From Sporosarcina aquimarina (GTDB lineage: Bacteria; Bacillota; Bacilli; Bacillales_A; Planococcaceae): 64,000 nt of DNA. The stretch lies in the NCBI RefSeq assembly GCF_019748715.1, contig NZ_JACLBZ010000005.1, positions 62,001 to 126,000 on the forward strand, read 5' to 3'. This document shows positions 57,470-64,000 of this stretch, one piece after another. How positions within the stretch are numbered: the stretch's first letter is position 1; the number at the start of each line of letters is the position of its first letter. The notes beneath the pieces are model-generated. The model saw nothing but the letters and a program-made list of their open reading frames with translations, did not search any database and was not told the DNA's origin. The position numbers and the translations under genes were made by a program.

Positions 57470-58852
57470 ATGAGCACATTACAAACATTGGATCACTATT
57501 TCACAGAAAACCGTGAGCGTCACATGGAAGAACTGAAAGCATTTTTGGAAATTCCAAGCATCAGTGCTTTATCGGAACATCAACCGGATATGCAAAGGGC
57601 TGCTGAATGGTTGGCAAGCGCTTTTAAAGACACAGGTCTTGAGAATGTGTCAATTGAGGAAACAGCCGGGCAGCCTGTCGTCTATGCCGACTGGCTGCAT
57701 GCGGAAAATCAGCCAACTATTCTGATCTATGGCCACTATGATGTACAACCTGTCGATCCCCTTCATTTATGGGAAACACCACCGTTTGAGCCATCCATCC
57801 GTGATAATAAATTGTATGCACGCGGTGCGAGTGATGACAAAGGGCAAGTGTTTATGCATGTGAAAGCGATCGAGGCCCTGATGAAATTAGATGGAAAGCT
57901 TCCTGTTAACGTTAAGCTCATCATTGAAGGCGAAGAAGAAATCGGAAGCCCTAGCCTCGAAGCGTATATTCGGGAAAATCAGAACAAGCTGGCTGCTGAT
58001 TTGATCGTCATTTCCGACACAGGTATGTACGGGCCCGGACAACCTGCCATTTGCTACGGACTGCGCGGCTTAGCCGGCGTACAAGTCGATGTGAAAGGTC
58101 CTAAAGGAGATCTTCATTCAGGATTGTACGGCGGAGGTGTACAAAATCCAATTCACGCCTTAGTTGAAATCTTGGCTTCGTTCCGAGACAAAGAAGGTAC
58201 GATTGCGATTGATGGTTTTTATGATCAAGTTCGAGATCTGACAGACGAAGAGCGTTCTGCATGGGCAGCTTTAGACTTCGATAAGGAAGCGATTAAAAAG
58301 GAAGTCGGCGTGAAGGAGCTTACCGGCGAACCCGGCTATTCTTATACGGAACGTACGTGGGCTCGTCCTACATTAGAAGTCAATGGCGTATTCGGTGGAT
58401 TTTCAGGAGAAGGAATCAAAACGGTTCTGCCGTCGGAGGCAGGGGCAAAAATCACTTGCCGATTAGTACCCGATCAAGATCCTGATGATATTGTCGCTAA
58501 GTTGCGCGCGCATATCAAAAAACATGAGCCTGTCGGTTGTACGGTGACGGTGACCGATTTCGATAAAGGAAAACCTTATTTGACGCCTTATGACCACGAG
58601 GTAATTCAAGCAGCAGGAAGAGCTTATGAACAAGTGTATGGCGTACCGACTGTTTATGCCCGTGGCGGCGGTTCCATTCCGATCGTAGCTGCTTTTGATG
58701 AAATTCTTAACTTGCCTGTCGTTTTGATGGGCTTCGGTCTCGATACAGAAAACTTCCATGCACCGAATGAACATTTTCATTTGGAAAACTTCGACAAGGG
58801 CTTGCGCGTGATCAGCACTTATTATGGAGAAGTTGAAAAGCTTGGGCTTTGA
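57470..58852 (+). CDS. M20 family dipeptidase
   Basis: A 460-residue dizinc peptidase. YGHYDVQPVDP and ARGASDDKGQ carry the first histidine and bridging aspartate, EGEEEIGSPS the catalytic and metal-binding glutamates, VISDTG the next aspartate, and HAPNEHFHL the last histidine. Related cytosolic enzymes release single residues from dipeptides. It stands alone, with its own upstream region. Confidence 0.9.
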   Translation: MSTLQTLDHYFTENRERHMEELKAFLEIPSISALSEHQPDMQRAAEWLASAFKDTGLENVSIEETAGQPVVYADWLHAENQPTILIYGHYDVQPVDPLHLWETPPFEPSIRDNKLYARGASDDKGQVFMHVKAIEALMKLDGKLPVNVKLIIEGEEEIGSPSLEAYIRENQNKLAADLIVISDTGMYGPGQPAICYGLRGLAGVQVDVKGPKGDLHSGLYGGGVQNPIHALVEILASFRDKEGTIAIDGFYDQVRDLTDEERSAWAALDFDKEAIKKEVGVKELTGEPGYSYTERTWARPTLEVNGVFGGFSGEGIKTVLPSEAGAKITCRLVPDQDPDDIVAKLRAHIKKHEPVGCTVTVTDFDKGKPYLTPYDHEVIQAAGRAYEQVYGVPTVYARGGGSIPIVAAFDEILNLPVVLMGFGLDTENFHAPNEHFHLENFDKGLRVISTYYGEVEKLGL

Positions 58853-58889
58853 AGTAATAGCGAGCTGTAATTAAAGGAAGCGGTAAGCG

Positions 58890-58945
58890 GTAAAAGCATC
58901 GTTGATCTGCGTTCCATCTGGAGCGTAAATCCCCGGACAATCAGC
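58890..58945. repeat. Fragment of dispersed element
   Basis: CGTTGATCTGCGTTCC and TGGAGCGTAAATCCCCGG recall the ends of the dispersed palindromic element. Confidence 0.35.
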
Positions 58946-59016
58946 CTATATTATTTTGCTTTATTTTTCCCTCTGGCACTATCCAGACCAACTATTTCTG
59001 TATTTTGCCTACAAGT

Positions 59017-59058
59017 CAAAACAGGCTGTCCTCAACAATACGAGGGCAGCCTGTTTTT
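59017..59058. terminator. Bidirectional terminator
   Basis: AAAACAGGCTG...CAGCCTGTTTT with T runs on both strands between the dipeptidase and the nitroreductase. Confidence 0.85.
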
Positions 59059-59060
59059 GT

Positions 59061-59660
59061 TTATTCCACTGAACCTTCTTCACTGTCGCCGAAATACGTG
59101 ATGATTTCTTCGACAGGCTTGCGCGGGTTGGCTTTGGGAGCTGCGTCGAAATAGCCGAATTGGAGCATGCTGATGATTCGTTCACCGGGGTGTATACCTA
59201 AGCGTTCACGGAATTTCGGGTTGTCCAGGAAGCCTGGTGTCTTCCAGCATGTCCCGATTCCCTTATCCCATGCCAGCAATTGAATGTTTTGAATCAACAT
59301 GCTAGCTGCCGCGTAATCCTCTAGACGCTCTTTTTGACGAGCGTCTTCAGGCACGATAACAAAAACGGCTGCACTGGCAGACGTAAACTTTTTCATTTGC
59401 TTTTCTAAGTCTTCATCCGAAAGTTGCTTCCAGTTCGCCACGCCGAATTCTTTCAACACGTCCAGAATTTGCTCATATTGCTCGCCTGCTGCTACAACTA
59501 AGCGCCAAGGATTCCGGTTTCCATGGTTCGGTGCCCAAACGGCATCTTCTATAATTTCTGGTATAATTTCAGGTTCGATTGGCTGTCCGTTAAAGCTTTT
59601 GATCGAACGCCTTGAGATAATGGCTTCTCTTACCGATAATGCTTGTTCATTCAAACTCAA
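59061..59660 (-). CDS. Nitroreductase family protein
   Basis: A 199-residue FMN-dependent oxidoreductase. SRRSIKSFN near the N-terminus contacts FMN phosphate, and APNHGNRNPWRLVV and IGTCWKTPGF are family stretches. It resembles the YdjA-like group. The substrate is unknown. Monocistronic. Confidence 0.87.
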   Translation of the reverse strand: MSLNEQALSVREAIISRRSIKSFNGQPIEPEIIPEIIEDAVWAPNHGNRNPWRLVVAAGEQYEQILDVLKEFGVANWKQLSDEDLEKQMKKFTSASAAVFVIVPEDARQKERLEDYAAASMLIQNIQLLAWDKGIGTCWKTPGFLDNPKFRERLGIHPGERIISMLQFGYFDAAPKANPRKPVEEIITYFGDSEEGSVE

Positions 59661-59761
59661 CCTTCTCCTTTGTAAGTAAAGTATTTAGCTACAAGTATAC
59701 CCCAACTATATAGGTTGTTACTAGAGGCTAAGCGAAAACACTTCGATTCAACGACCGTGAC

Positions 59762-60247
59762 TCAAGAAAAGTTGTCGTTAATTTTGAAGAAAATATACGT
59801 GGCATTGGGCGAATAGGCATAAGAATCTTTATAATCCCACGTTCGGTGATATGCATTATAAGTATGGGCATTGACAAGCGGTATCCTGCCATCTTTAGCT
59901 GTGACGATGGTCGAATGATCAAATCGCCCATCGCCCTGGAAGTCATAGGCGATGACGTCACCGAGTCCGAGCTCTTCCGCCGAACCGACTTGCGTAGCTG
60001 TCAATCCTTTTTTAGAAGTGGCTAAATACCAGCGCAATGAATGGGCGACGGTGAAACTGAAACTCCACGTCCCATTGCGCATCCACCATCCTTTTTCACG
60101 GTTCGGATAGCCATGCATCGGTGCACCGCCTGCCAATAAACACTGCGATATATAATTCGTGCAATCATCCTCCACGATCGGAAAAGCAGGATTTCTGCTA
60201 TTCCACCATTTATCTGCATATCGGACAGCCGCTAATCGATCATACAA
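59762..60247 (-). CDS. Amidase_6 (putative amidase domain) protein
   Basis: A 161-residue NlpC/P60-like amidase-fold protein. The probable catalytic cysteine is in [12 protein letters not shown], the histidine in FDHSTIVT, and a third polar residue in NAHTYN. There is no signal peptide, which is unlike the spore or secreted forms. The start is TTG at 60247; its ribosome site AAGGAGGGG lies in the 3' arm of the terminator at 60246-60285. Confidence 0.85.
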   Translation of the reverse strand: MYDRLAAVRYADKWWNSRNPAFPIVEDDCTNYISQCLLAGGAPMHGYPNREKGWWMRNGTWSFSFTVAHSLRWYLATSKKGLTATQVGSAEELGLGDVIAYDFQGDGRFDHSTIVTAKDGRIPLVNAHTYNAYHRTWDYKDSYAYSPNATYIFFKINDNFS

Positions 60248-60285
60248 AAAAACCCCTCCTTGCCAAACTATATGACAAGAAAGGG
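60246..60285 (-). terminator. Terminator of the ABC operon that covers the next ribosome site
   Basis: On the minus strand CCCTTTCTTGTC (60285-60274) pairs fully, with G-U pairs, with GGCAAGGAGGGG (60264-60253), followed by seven T. The 3' arm is also the ribosome site of the amidase gene. Confidence 0.75.
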
Positions 60286-60292
60286 CAGCTCA

Positions 60293-61021
60293 TTAATGAT
60301 TTAATACTTTAGACAAAAAGTTCCGGGCACGCTCTGTGTCAGGGTTTGAGAAAAACTTGGCAGGGGATGCTTGTTCCACGACTTTTCCTTCTGCCATGAA
60401 AATGATTTCATCACAGATCTCTTTCGCGAATCCCATTTCATGGGTCACCACCACCATCGTCATCCCATCTTCTGCCAGCTTACGAATTGCATCCAGCACT
60501 TCCGTAACCATTTCAGGATCCAGTGCAGATGTCGGTTCATCAAACAGCATCACCCGAGGTTCCATCGCTAACGCTCGAGCAATCGCTACCCGCTGTTGCT
60601 GCCCGCCAGACAGTCTATTTGGGTACGCATCAAATTTGTCACCCAAGCCTAAAGAAGTCAGGAGTTCTTTTCCTCTTTCCTCTGCCTCTCCTTTACTCAG
60701 CCCCTTGACATTTATTGGAGCTAACGTCACATTTTGAAGTGCAGTCAGGAATGGATAGAGATTAAAGCTTTGAAACACAAACCCAATTTCCGATCGCGCT
60801 TTATTAATATCTACTTTTTTATCATGGATGGAGATCCCATCTACTATGATTTCTCCATTATCGATTGGTTCTAACGCATTAATTGTACGAATCAACGTGG
60901 ATTTGCCTGCACCACTCGGACCGATAATCGCCACTACATGGGATTTAGGCACTTCCAACGTAACATCAGTCAGCACTTGATTCGTACCAAATGTTTTATT
61001 GACATTTTTTACAGCAATCAT
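60293..61021 (-). CDS. Polar amino acid ABC transporter, ATP-binding protein
   Basis: A 242-residue GlnQ/ArtP-type ATPase with Walker [10 protein letters not shown], signature LSGGQQQR, Walker [13 protein letters not shown] and switch VVTHEMGFA. It powers the permease encoded upstream. It is the last gene of a three-gene operon. Confidence 0.93.
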   Translation of the reverse strand: MIAVKNVNKTFGTNQVLTDVTLEVPKSHVVAIIGPSGAGKSTLIRTINALEPIDNGEIIVDGISIHDKKVDINKARSEIGFVFQSFNLYPFLTALQNVTLAPINVKGLSKGEAEERGKELLTSLGLGDKFDAYPNRLSGGQQQRVAIARALAMEPRVMLFDEPTSALDPEMVTEVLDAIRKLAEDGMTMVVVTHEMGFAKEICDEIIFMAEGKVVEQASPAKFFSNPDTERARNFLSKVLNH

Positions 61022-61049
61022 TTACGGCACTCCTTCACATCGGCAATCA

Positions 61050-61715
61050 TCAATTTTCCCTCGACAAAAGTCGTTTTTCAATAACACGGATAATCATGGA
61101 CAGTGTAAATGTCATAGCAAAATAGACAAAACCAACGAATGTCCATACTTCGATTGAACGGAATGTGGTAGAGACCAGGTTTTTCGCATTCAACGTCAAT
61201 TCCGTTGCACCAATTACAGAAATTAGTGAAGAGTCTTTAATGAGCATGATAAATTGTGAAGCAAGCGGTGGAAGAACTCGACGGAATGCCTGTGGCAAAA
61301 CGATGAGCCGCATAGCCTGCCAATAACTCATACCCGAAGAACGGGCCGCTTCCATTTGACCTTTCGGCACACCTTGAATTCCGGAACGAACGATTTCCGC
61401 AATGAAGGCTCCTGTAAAAATTGCCAAACCGATGATGGCCCCCCAGTAGGAGCCTAACTTCAAAAATTGGCCTAATACAAAGAAAATCCAAATCAGTAAA
61501 ACTAACAGCGGCACGCCACGCATGACTTCTACATAAGCTGAAGAAATTAGACGGATAAATTTATTTCTGGAGATCCTGCCCATTCCGAATATAATACCGA
61601 TCGGAATAGCAAGGAGTAAAGCAATCGCTGAAATTTCAAGCGTCTTTAATGTCCCTTCAATAAAAATATCCTTGTTTTGAGAGATGACACTGAAGTCATA
61701 ATCATAGCTTCCCAT
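61050..61715 (-). CDS. Polar amino acid ABC transporter, permease
   Basis: A 221-residue HisM/GlnP-type permease with about five membrane segments. The ATPase-contact EAA loop is AARSSGMSYWQAMRLIVLPQAFR. It starts one base after the binding-protein gene and ends 28 bp before the ATPase gene. Confidence 0.92.
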   Translation of the reverse strand: MGSYDYDFSVISQNKDIFIEGTLKTLEISAIALLLAIPIGIIFGMGRISRNKFIRLISSAYVEVMRGVPLLVLLIWIFFVLGQFLKLGSYWGAIIGLAIFTGAFIAEIVRSGIQGVPKGQMEAARSSGMSYWQAMRLIVLPQAFRRVLPPLASQFIMLIKDSSLISVIGATELTLNAKNLVSTTFRSIEVWTFVGFVYFAMTFTLSMIIRVIEKRLLSREN

Positions 61716-61716
61716 A

Positions 61717-62541
61717 TTAATCTTCCGTAACCTTCGTCAGCCAGTCACTTTCTTCAAACCAGCGCGTTCTGGATTCCAATTCTTCCGGGCTATCGATGTA
61801 GCCATGCAAAAATGAATTCAACCATTGCAATGTTTCAAAATCATTTTTCTTCACAGCAATCCCCAGATTTTCAGCAGAAAGCAAACCTTCTACCTGATGT
61901 ACTTGTCCTTCATGCTCCAAGCGCCATACCGCGATAGCCGGCTCATCGTAAACGACTGCGTCAGCTTGTCCTGAACCCATTGCTGTAGCAGCTAAAGGGA
62001 AATCTTCAAAGTCCACGACTTCAGCATTTTTGAATTGAGATTTCGCCAGTAACGCACCTGTTGTTCCTACGCCCACTGCAATTTTCTTTCCTTTTACGTC
62101 CAGCTCTTCCCAAGACTTAACATCTTTATTGGCAGCTGGAACCATGATCGCCTGACCTGTTTTGTAGTAAGGATCCGACATACCGACCGCCAGTGCACGG
62201 TCTCCTCGAATCGTCATCCCTGCGATGACCATATCTACTTCTCCGGTTTGGAGCGCTGGTACTAAGCCGTCAAATACGAATTGTTTAAACTCCACATCAA
62301 CTTTCAACCATTCACCAACTGCATTTGCCAAGTCGATGTCATACCCTACATAACCGCCTTCTGTGCTCTTCATCTCAAAAGGGAAATAACCCGGTGCAAT
62401 CCCGACCACCAGTTTCTTCTTGTCCTGGATGTTTTTTAAGGTGGATTTCTCTGTTGTGCCTGCTCCACCCCCGTCATTATTACTACAGCCTGCAATAATT
62501 AATACGAGAATGAGTAAAAGTGCCGAAACTATCTTTTTCAT
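61717..62541 (-). CDS. Polar amino acid ABC transporter, binding lipoprotein
   Basis: A 274-residue family 3 solute-binding lipoprotein with lipobox Cys19 (LIIAGC). GYVGYDIDLANAVGEWL is the family 3 signature and DMVIAGMTIRGDRALAVGMSDPYY binds the alpha-amino acid group. The exact amino acid (glutamine, arginine, cystine or other) cannot be told. GAAGGGG lies before the ATG. Confidence 0.91.
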   Translation of the reverse strand: MKKIVSALLLILVLIIAGCSNNDGGGAGTTEKSTLKNIQDKKKLVVGIAPGYFPFEMKSTEGGYVGYDIDLANAVGEWLKVDVEFKQFVFDGLVPALQTGEVDMVIAGMTIRGDRALAVGMSDPYYKTGQAIMVPAANKDVKSWEELDVKGKKIAVGVGTTGALLAKSQFKNAEVVDFEDFPLAATAMGSGQADAVVYDEPAIAVWRLEHEGQVHQVEGLLSAENLGIAVKKNDFETLQWLNSFLHGYIDSPEELESRTRWFEESDWLTKVTED

Positions 62542-62591
62542 TCGTTTCCCCTTCTTTCTTTAAAGTGATGTCAATCTTCTAAATTAAAATA

Positions 62592-62620
62592 ATTATAAGT
62601 TATTGGCAGAGAGCTGTCTA
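62592..62620 (-). promoter_or_regulatory. Promoter of the amino acid ABC operon
   Basis: TAGACA (62620-62615), 17 bp, TATAAT (62597-62592) on the minus strand, a near-consensus SigA promoter about 50 bp before the binding-protein gene. Confidence 0.75.
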
Positions 62621-62636
62621 CAGCTGTTTGAATAGT

Positions 62637-62658
62637 ATATTCATAGTGCAATGAATAT
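62637..62658. promoter_or_regulatory. Operator-like inverted repeat
   Basis: ATATTCAT-AGTGCA-ATGAATAT, perfect 8-bp arms, 17 bp upstream of the -35 element. A binding site for an activator or repressor is likely; which one is unknown. The rest of 62660-62811 is AT-rich and shows no gene. Confidence 0.45.
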
Positions 62659-62811
62659 TTTTTTAACTCAATTGGCTATAGCCTGCTACCGATGTCTTTT
62701 GGTATACTTAATATACAACACGGTGAATAAATATACAATAGCTATTATAAAATAATCATAAATTCTCTAATTTTTGAGGATTTATCGGGTAAGAACAGAA
62801 TTTATTTATCA

Positions 62812-62855
62812 TTAAAAAATGGCAGTTCCCGAAGAAATTCTTCAAGAACTGCCAT
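62812..62855 (-). terminator. Terminator after tRNA-Ala
   Basis: ATGGCAGTTC and GAACTGCCAT arms with six T on the minus strand, 16 bp past the tRNA end. Confidence 0.85.
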
Positions 62856-62870
62856 CTGCTATTCTATATA

Positions 62871-62943
62871 TGGAGCATAGGGGGCTCGAACCCCTGACCT
62901 TTGCACTGCCAGCGCAACGCTCTCCCAGCTGAGCTAATGCCCC
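62871..62943 (-). tRNA. tRNA-Ala (anticodon GGC)
   Basis: A 73-nt cloverleaf: acceptor GGGGCAT/ATGCTCC, D arm GCTCAGCTGGGAGAGC, anticodon loop CTGGCAG giving GGC, T arm AGGGGTTCGAGCCCCCT, discriminator A. The CCA end is not encoded. All stems pair, with G-U only in the acceptor and anticodon stems. Confidence 0.95.
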
Positions 62944-63016
62944 TCGTTTCTGATACAATATAGAGTATAGCAAGTGTTCGATGAAAAGACAATAGGCAAG
63001 AAAGGTGGTAGGACAG

Positions 63017-64000
63017 ATGCAGCATGCAGAAAGAGAACTGACCGAATCCGTGGTATTATGCGATTCAAAGGGTCTTCTCAATCCTGAGTCAATTGGATTT
63101 GCCCGAAGTCCTTTAGTAATCAGTAATCTCAAAGGGCAGTTTATGAAAAAGAAAAGGTGGAATTATTGGTGTATTTATGGAGAAGATTTATTATTTTCTA
63201 CGTCAATTGTTCATCTGGACCATAAAGCTATTTGTCAAATTTACATACTAGATTACGAAACCCAGCGATTCTATGAAAAGTATCTGACCTTGCCACTGGG
63301 TAGACGTGTCAAAATGCCCGAAGAACCTTTGAACAGCATCAAGTTCATTCATGACCAACTTACTGTTCAGTTCGTCCACATGCAAGGTGAAACGCATCTG
63401 TCTGTCACTATTCCTGACTTCGACAACGAAACGTTGCATGCAGATCTGCACATCATCCATCCTGAAAAAGATGAATCATTGAATGTCGTCATTCCAAAAA
63501 GTCGCGACATTTTCCATTTCACTTCCAAACACGCCATTTTACCTACCGGTGGCTTTGTAAAAATTGGCGATCGACGATACGATTTCAATCCCTATTACAG
63601 CTTCGCGGTCCATGATTATGGCCGAGGTGTTTGGAGCAGTATGACGGATTGGAGCTGGGCGATGGCATCCCAACGGACAGGCGGAAAACGAGTGGGCTTG
63701 AATCTAGGCGGAGGCTGGACAGACGGCACAGGCTTAACTGAAAATGCAGTGTTTGTGGAAGGGACAATGTATAAGATCCACGAAGATGTATTATTTGAAA
63801 GAAATATTGAAAACCCCTTAAATCCTTGGCGTATTCAATCAAAATTTTCAAATGATGTCAACTTAACATTCAAACCATTCTTCCAGCAACATACACTTGA
63901 TCGTTATTGTATTCGCAAGATGTCAGTGAATCAAATGGTTGGTTATTATCACGGAAAGATTCGTCTGCCGAATGATCAAATATTGCCGATCAGACAAATG
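63017..64000 (+). CDS. DUF2804 family protein (partial, runs off the window)
   Basis: An open frame of 328 codons without stop to the window edge. The start ATG at 63017 has AAGGTGG eight bases upstream. It resembles DUF2804 proteins, which have a lipocalin-like or Svf1-like beta fold: LCDSKGLLNPESIGFARSP at the N-terminus, then FNPYYSFAVHDYGRGVW and WAMASQRTGGKRVGLNLGGG. The role is unknown. It is divergent from tRNA-Ala. Confidence 0.8.
   Translation, partial: MQHAERELTESVVLCDSKGLLNPESIGFARSPLVISNLKGQFMKKKRWNYWCIYGEDLLFSTSIVHLDHKAICQIYILDYETQRFYEKYLTLPLGRRVKMPEEPLNSIKFIHDQLTVQFVHMQGETHLSVTIPDFDNETLHADLHIIHPEKDESLNVVIPKSRDIFHFTSKHAILPTGGFVKIGDRRYDFNPYYSFAVHDYGRGVWSSMTDWSWAMASQRTGGKRVGLNLGGGWTDGTGLTENAVFVEGTMYKIHEDVLFERNIENPLNPWRIQSKFSNDVNLTFKPFFQQHTLDRYCIRKMSVNQMVGYYHGKIRLPNDQILPIRQM

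Overview
The window reads as chromosome of a Gram-positive, endospore-forming member of the Bacillales, most like Planococcaceae (Sporosarcina and relatives). The grounds are local gene order (glpX-murA-tal-fba-spo0F-ywjG-pyrG-rpoE; argS-ywiB; pbpG-ywhD-ywhB-ywgA-ywfO-rsfA-lipL-pta-hemQ; cwlJ-gerQ-ywdK-ywdI-ung), strong AGGAGG-type ribosome sites with many TTG/GTG starts, moderate GC, and spore genes (spo0F, pbpG, rsfA, cwlJ, gerQ). No plasmid, phage, IS transposase or CRISPR array was seen.

Layout. 0-8 kb: central carbon and envelope genes, the phosphorelay protein Spo0F, CTP synthase and RNA polymerase delta. 8-20 kb: a fatty or branched-chain acyl-CoA degradation block (IcmF, TetR regulator, two acyl-CoA dehydrogenases, hydroxyacyl-CoA dehydrogenase, thiolase, FadF-type iron-sulfur electron carrier) with two FadR-type operator candidates. 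20-30 kb: an iron alcohol dehydrogenase, then a ten-gene, almost wholly overlapping cobalamin uptake, salvage and adenosylation operon headed by a cobalamin riboswitch. It would feed adenosylcobalamin to the B12-dependent IcmF next door. 30-45 kb: argS, a sporulation PBP, the ywh/ywg/ywf and ywd housekeeping groups, lipoate and heme enzymes, spore cortex lysis genes and ung. 45-64 kb: a more variable part with a DUF4230-like membrane protein, bacillithiol-linked yojF-bshB2, a tandem P-loop protein, an antiporter, a PseG-like protein, an orphan ECF sigma factor, a CNNM protein, a dipeptidase, a nitroreductase, an amidase-fold protein, a polar amino acid ABC transporter, tRNA-Ala and the start of a DUF2804 gene.

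The most notable signals are these. (1) Six intergenic arrays have short degenerate cores (AACGnnCCAA or TATGAGCG types) spaced at exactly 21 bp over up to ten units. (2) The glutaminase nucleophile of CTP synthase is serine, not cysteine. (3) The pyrG leader has a promoter starting at GGGCTCC and a terminator fit for CTP-sensitive reiterative attenuation. (4) A 657-bp gene-free segment is bounded by 36-bp inverted repeats. (5) There is a 147-bp direct-repeat pair carrying a long hairpin. (6) A 49-bp palindrome sits in front of yojF-bshB2. Several small genes of 56-58 codons were found by direct reading. Family and gene-order statements come from memory of the families; no search was run.
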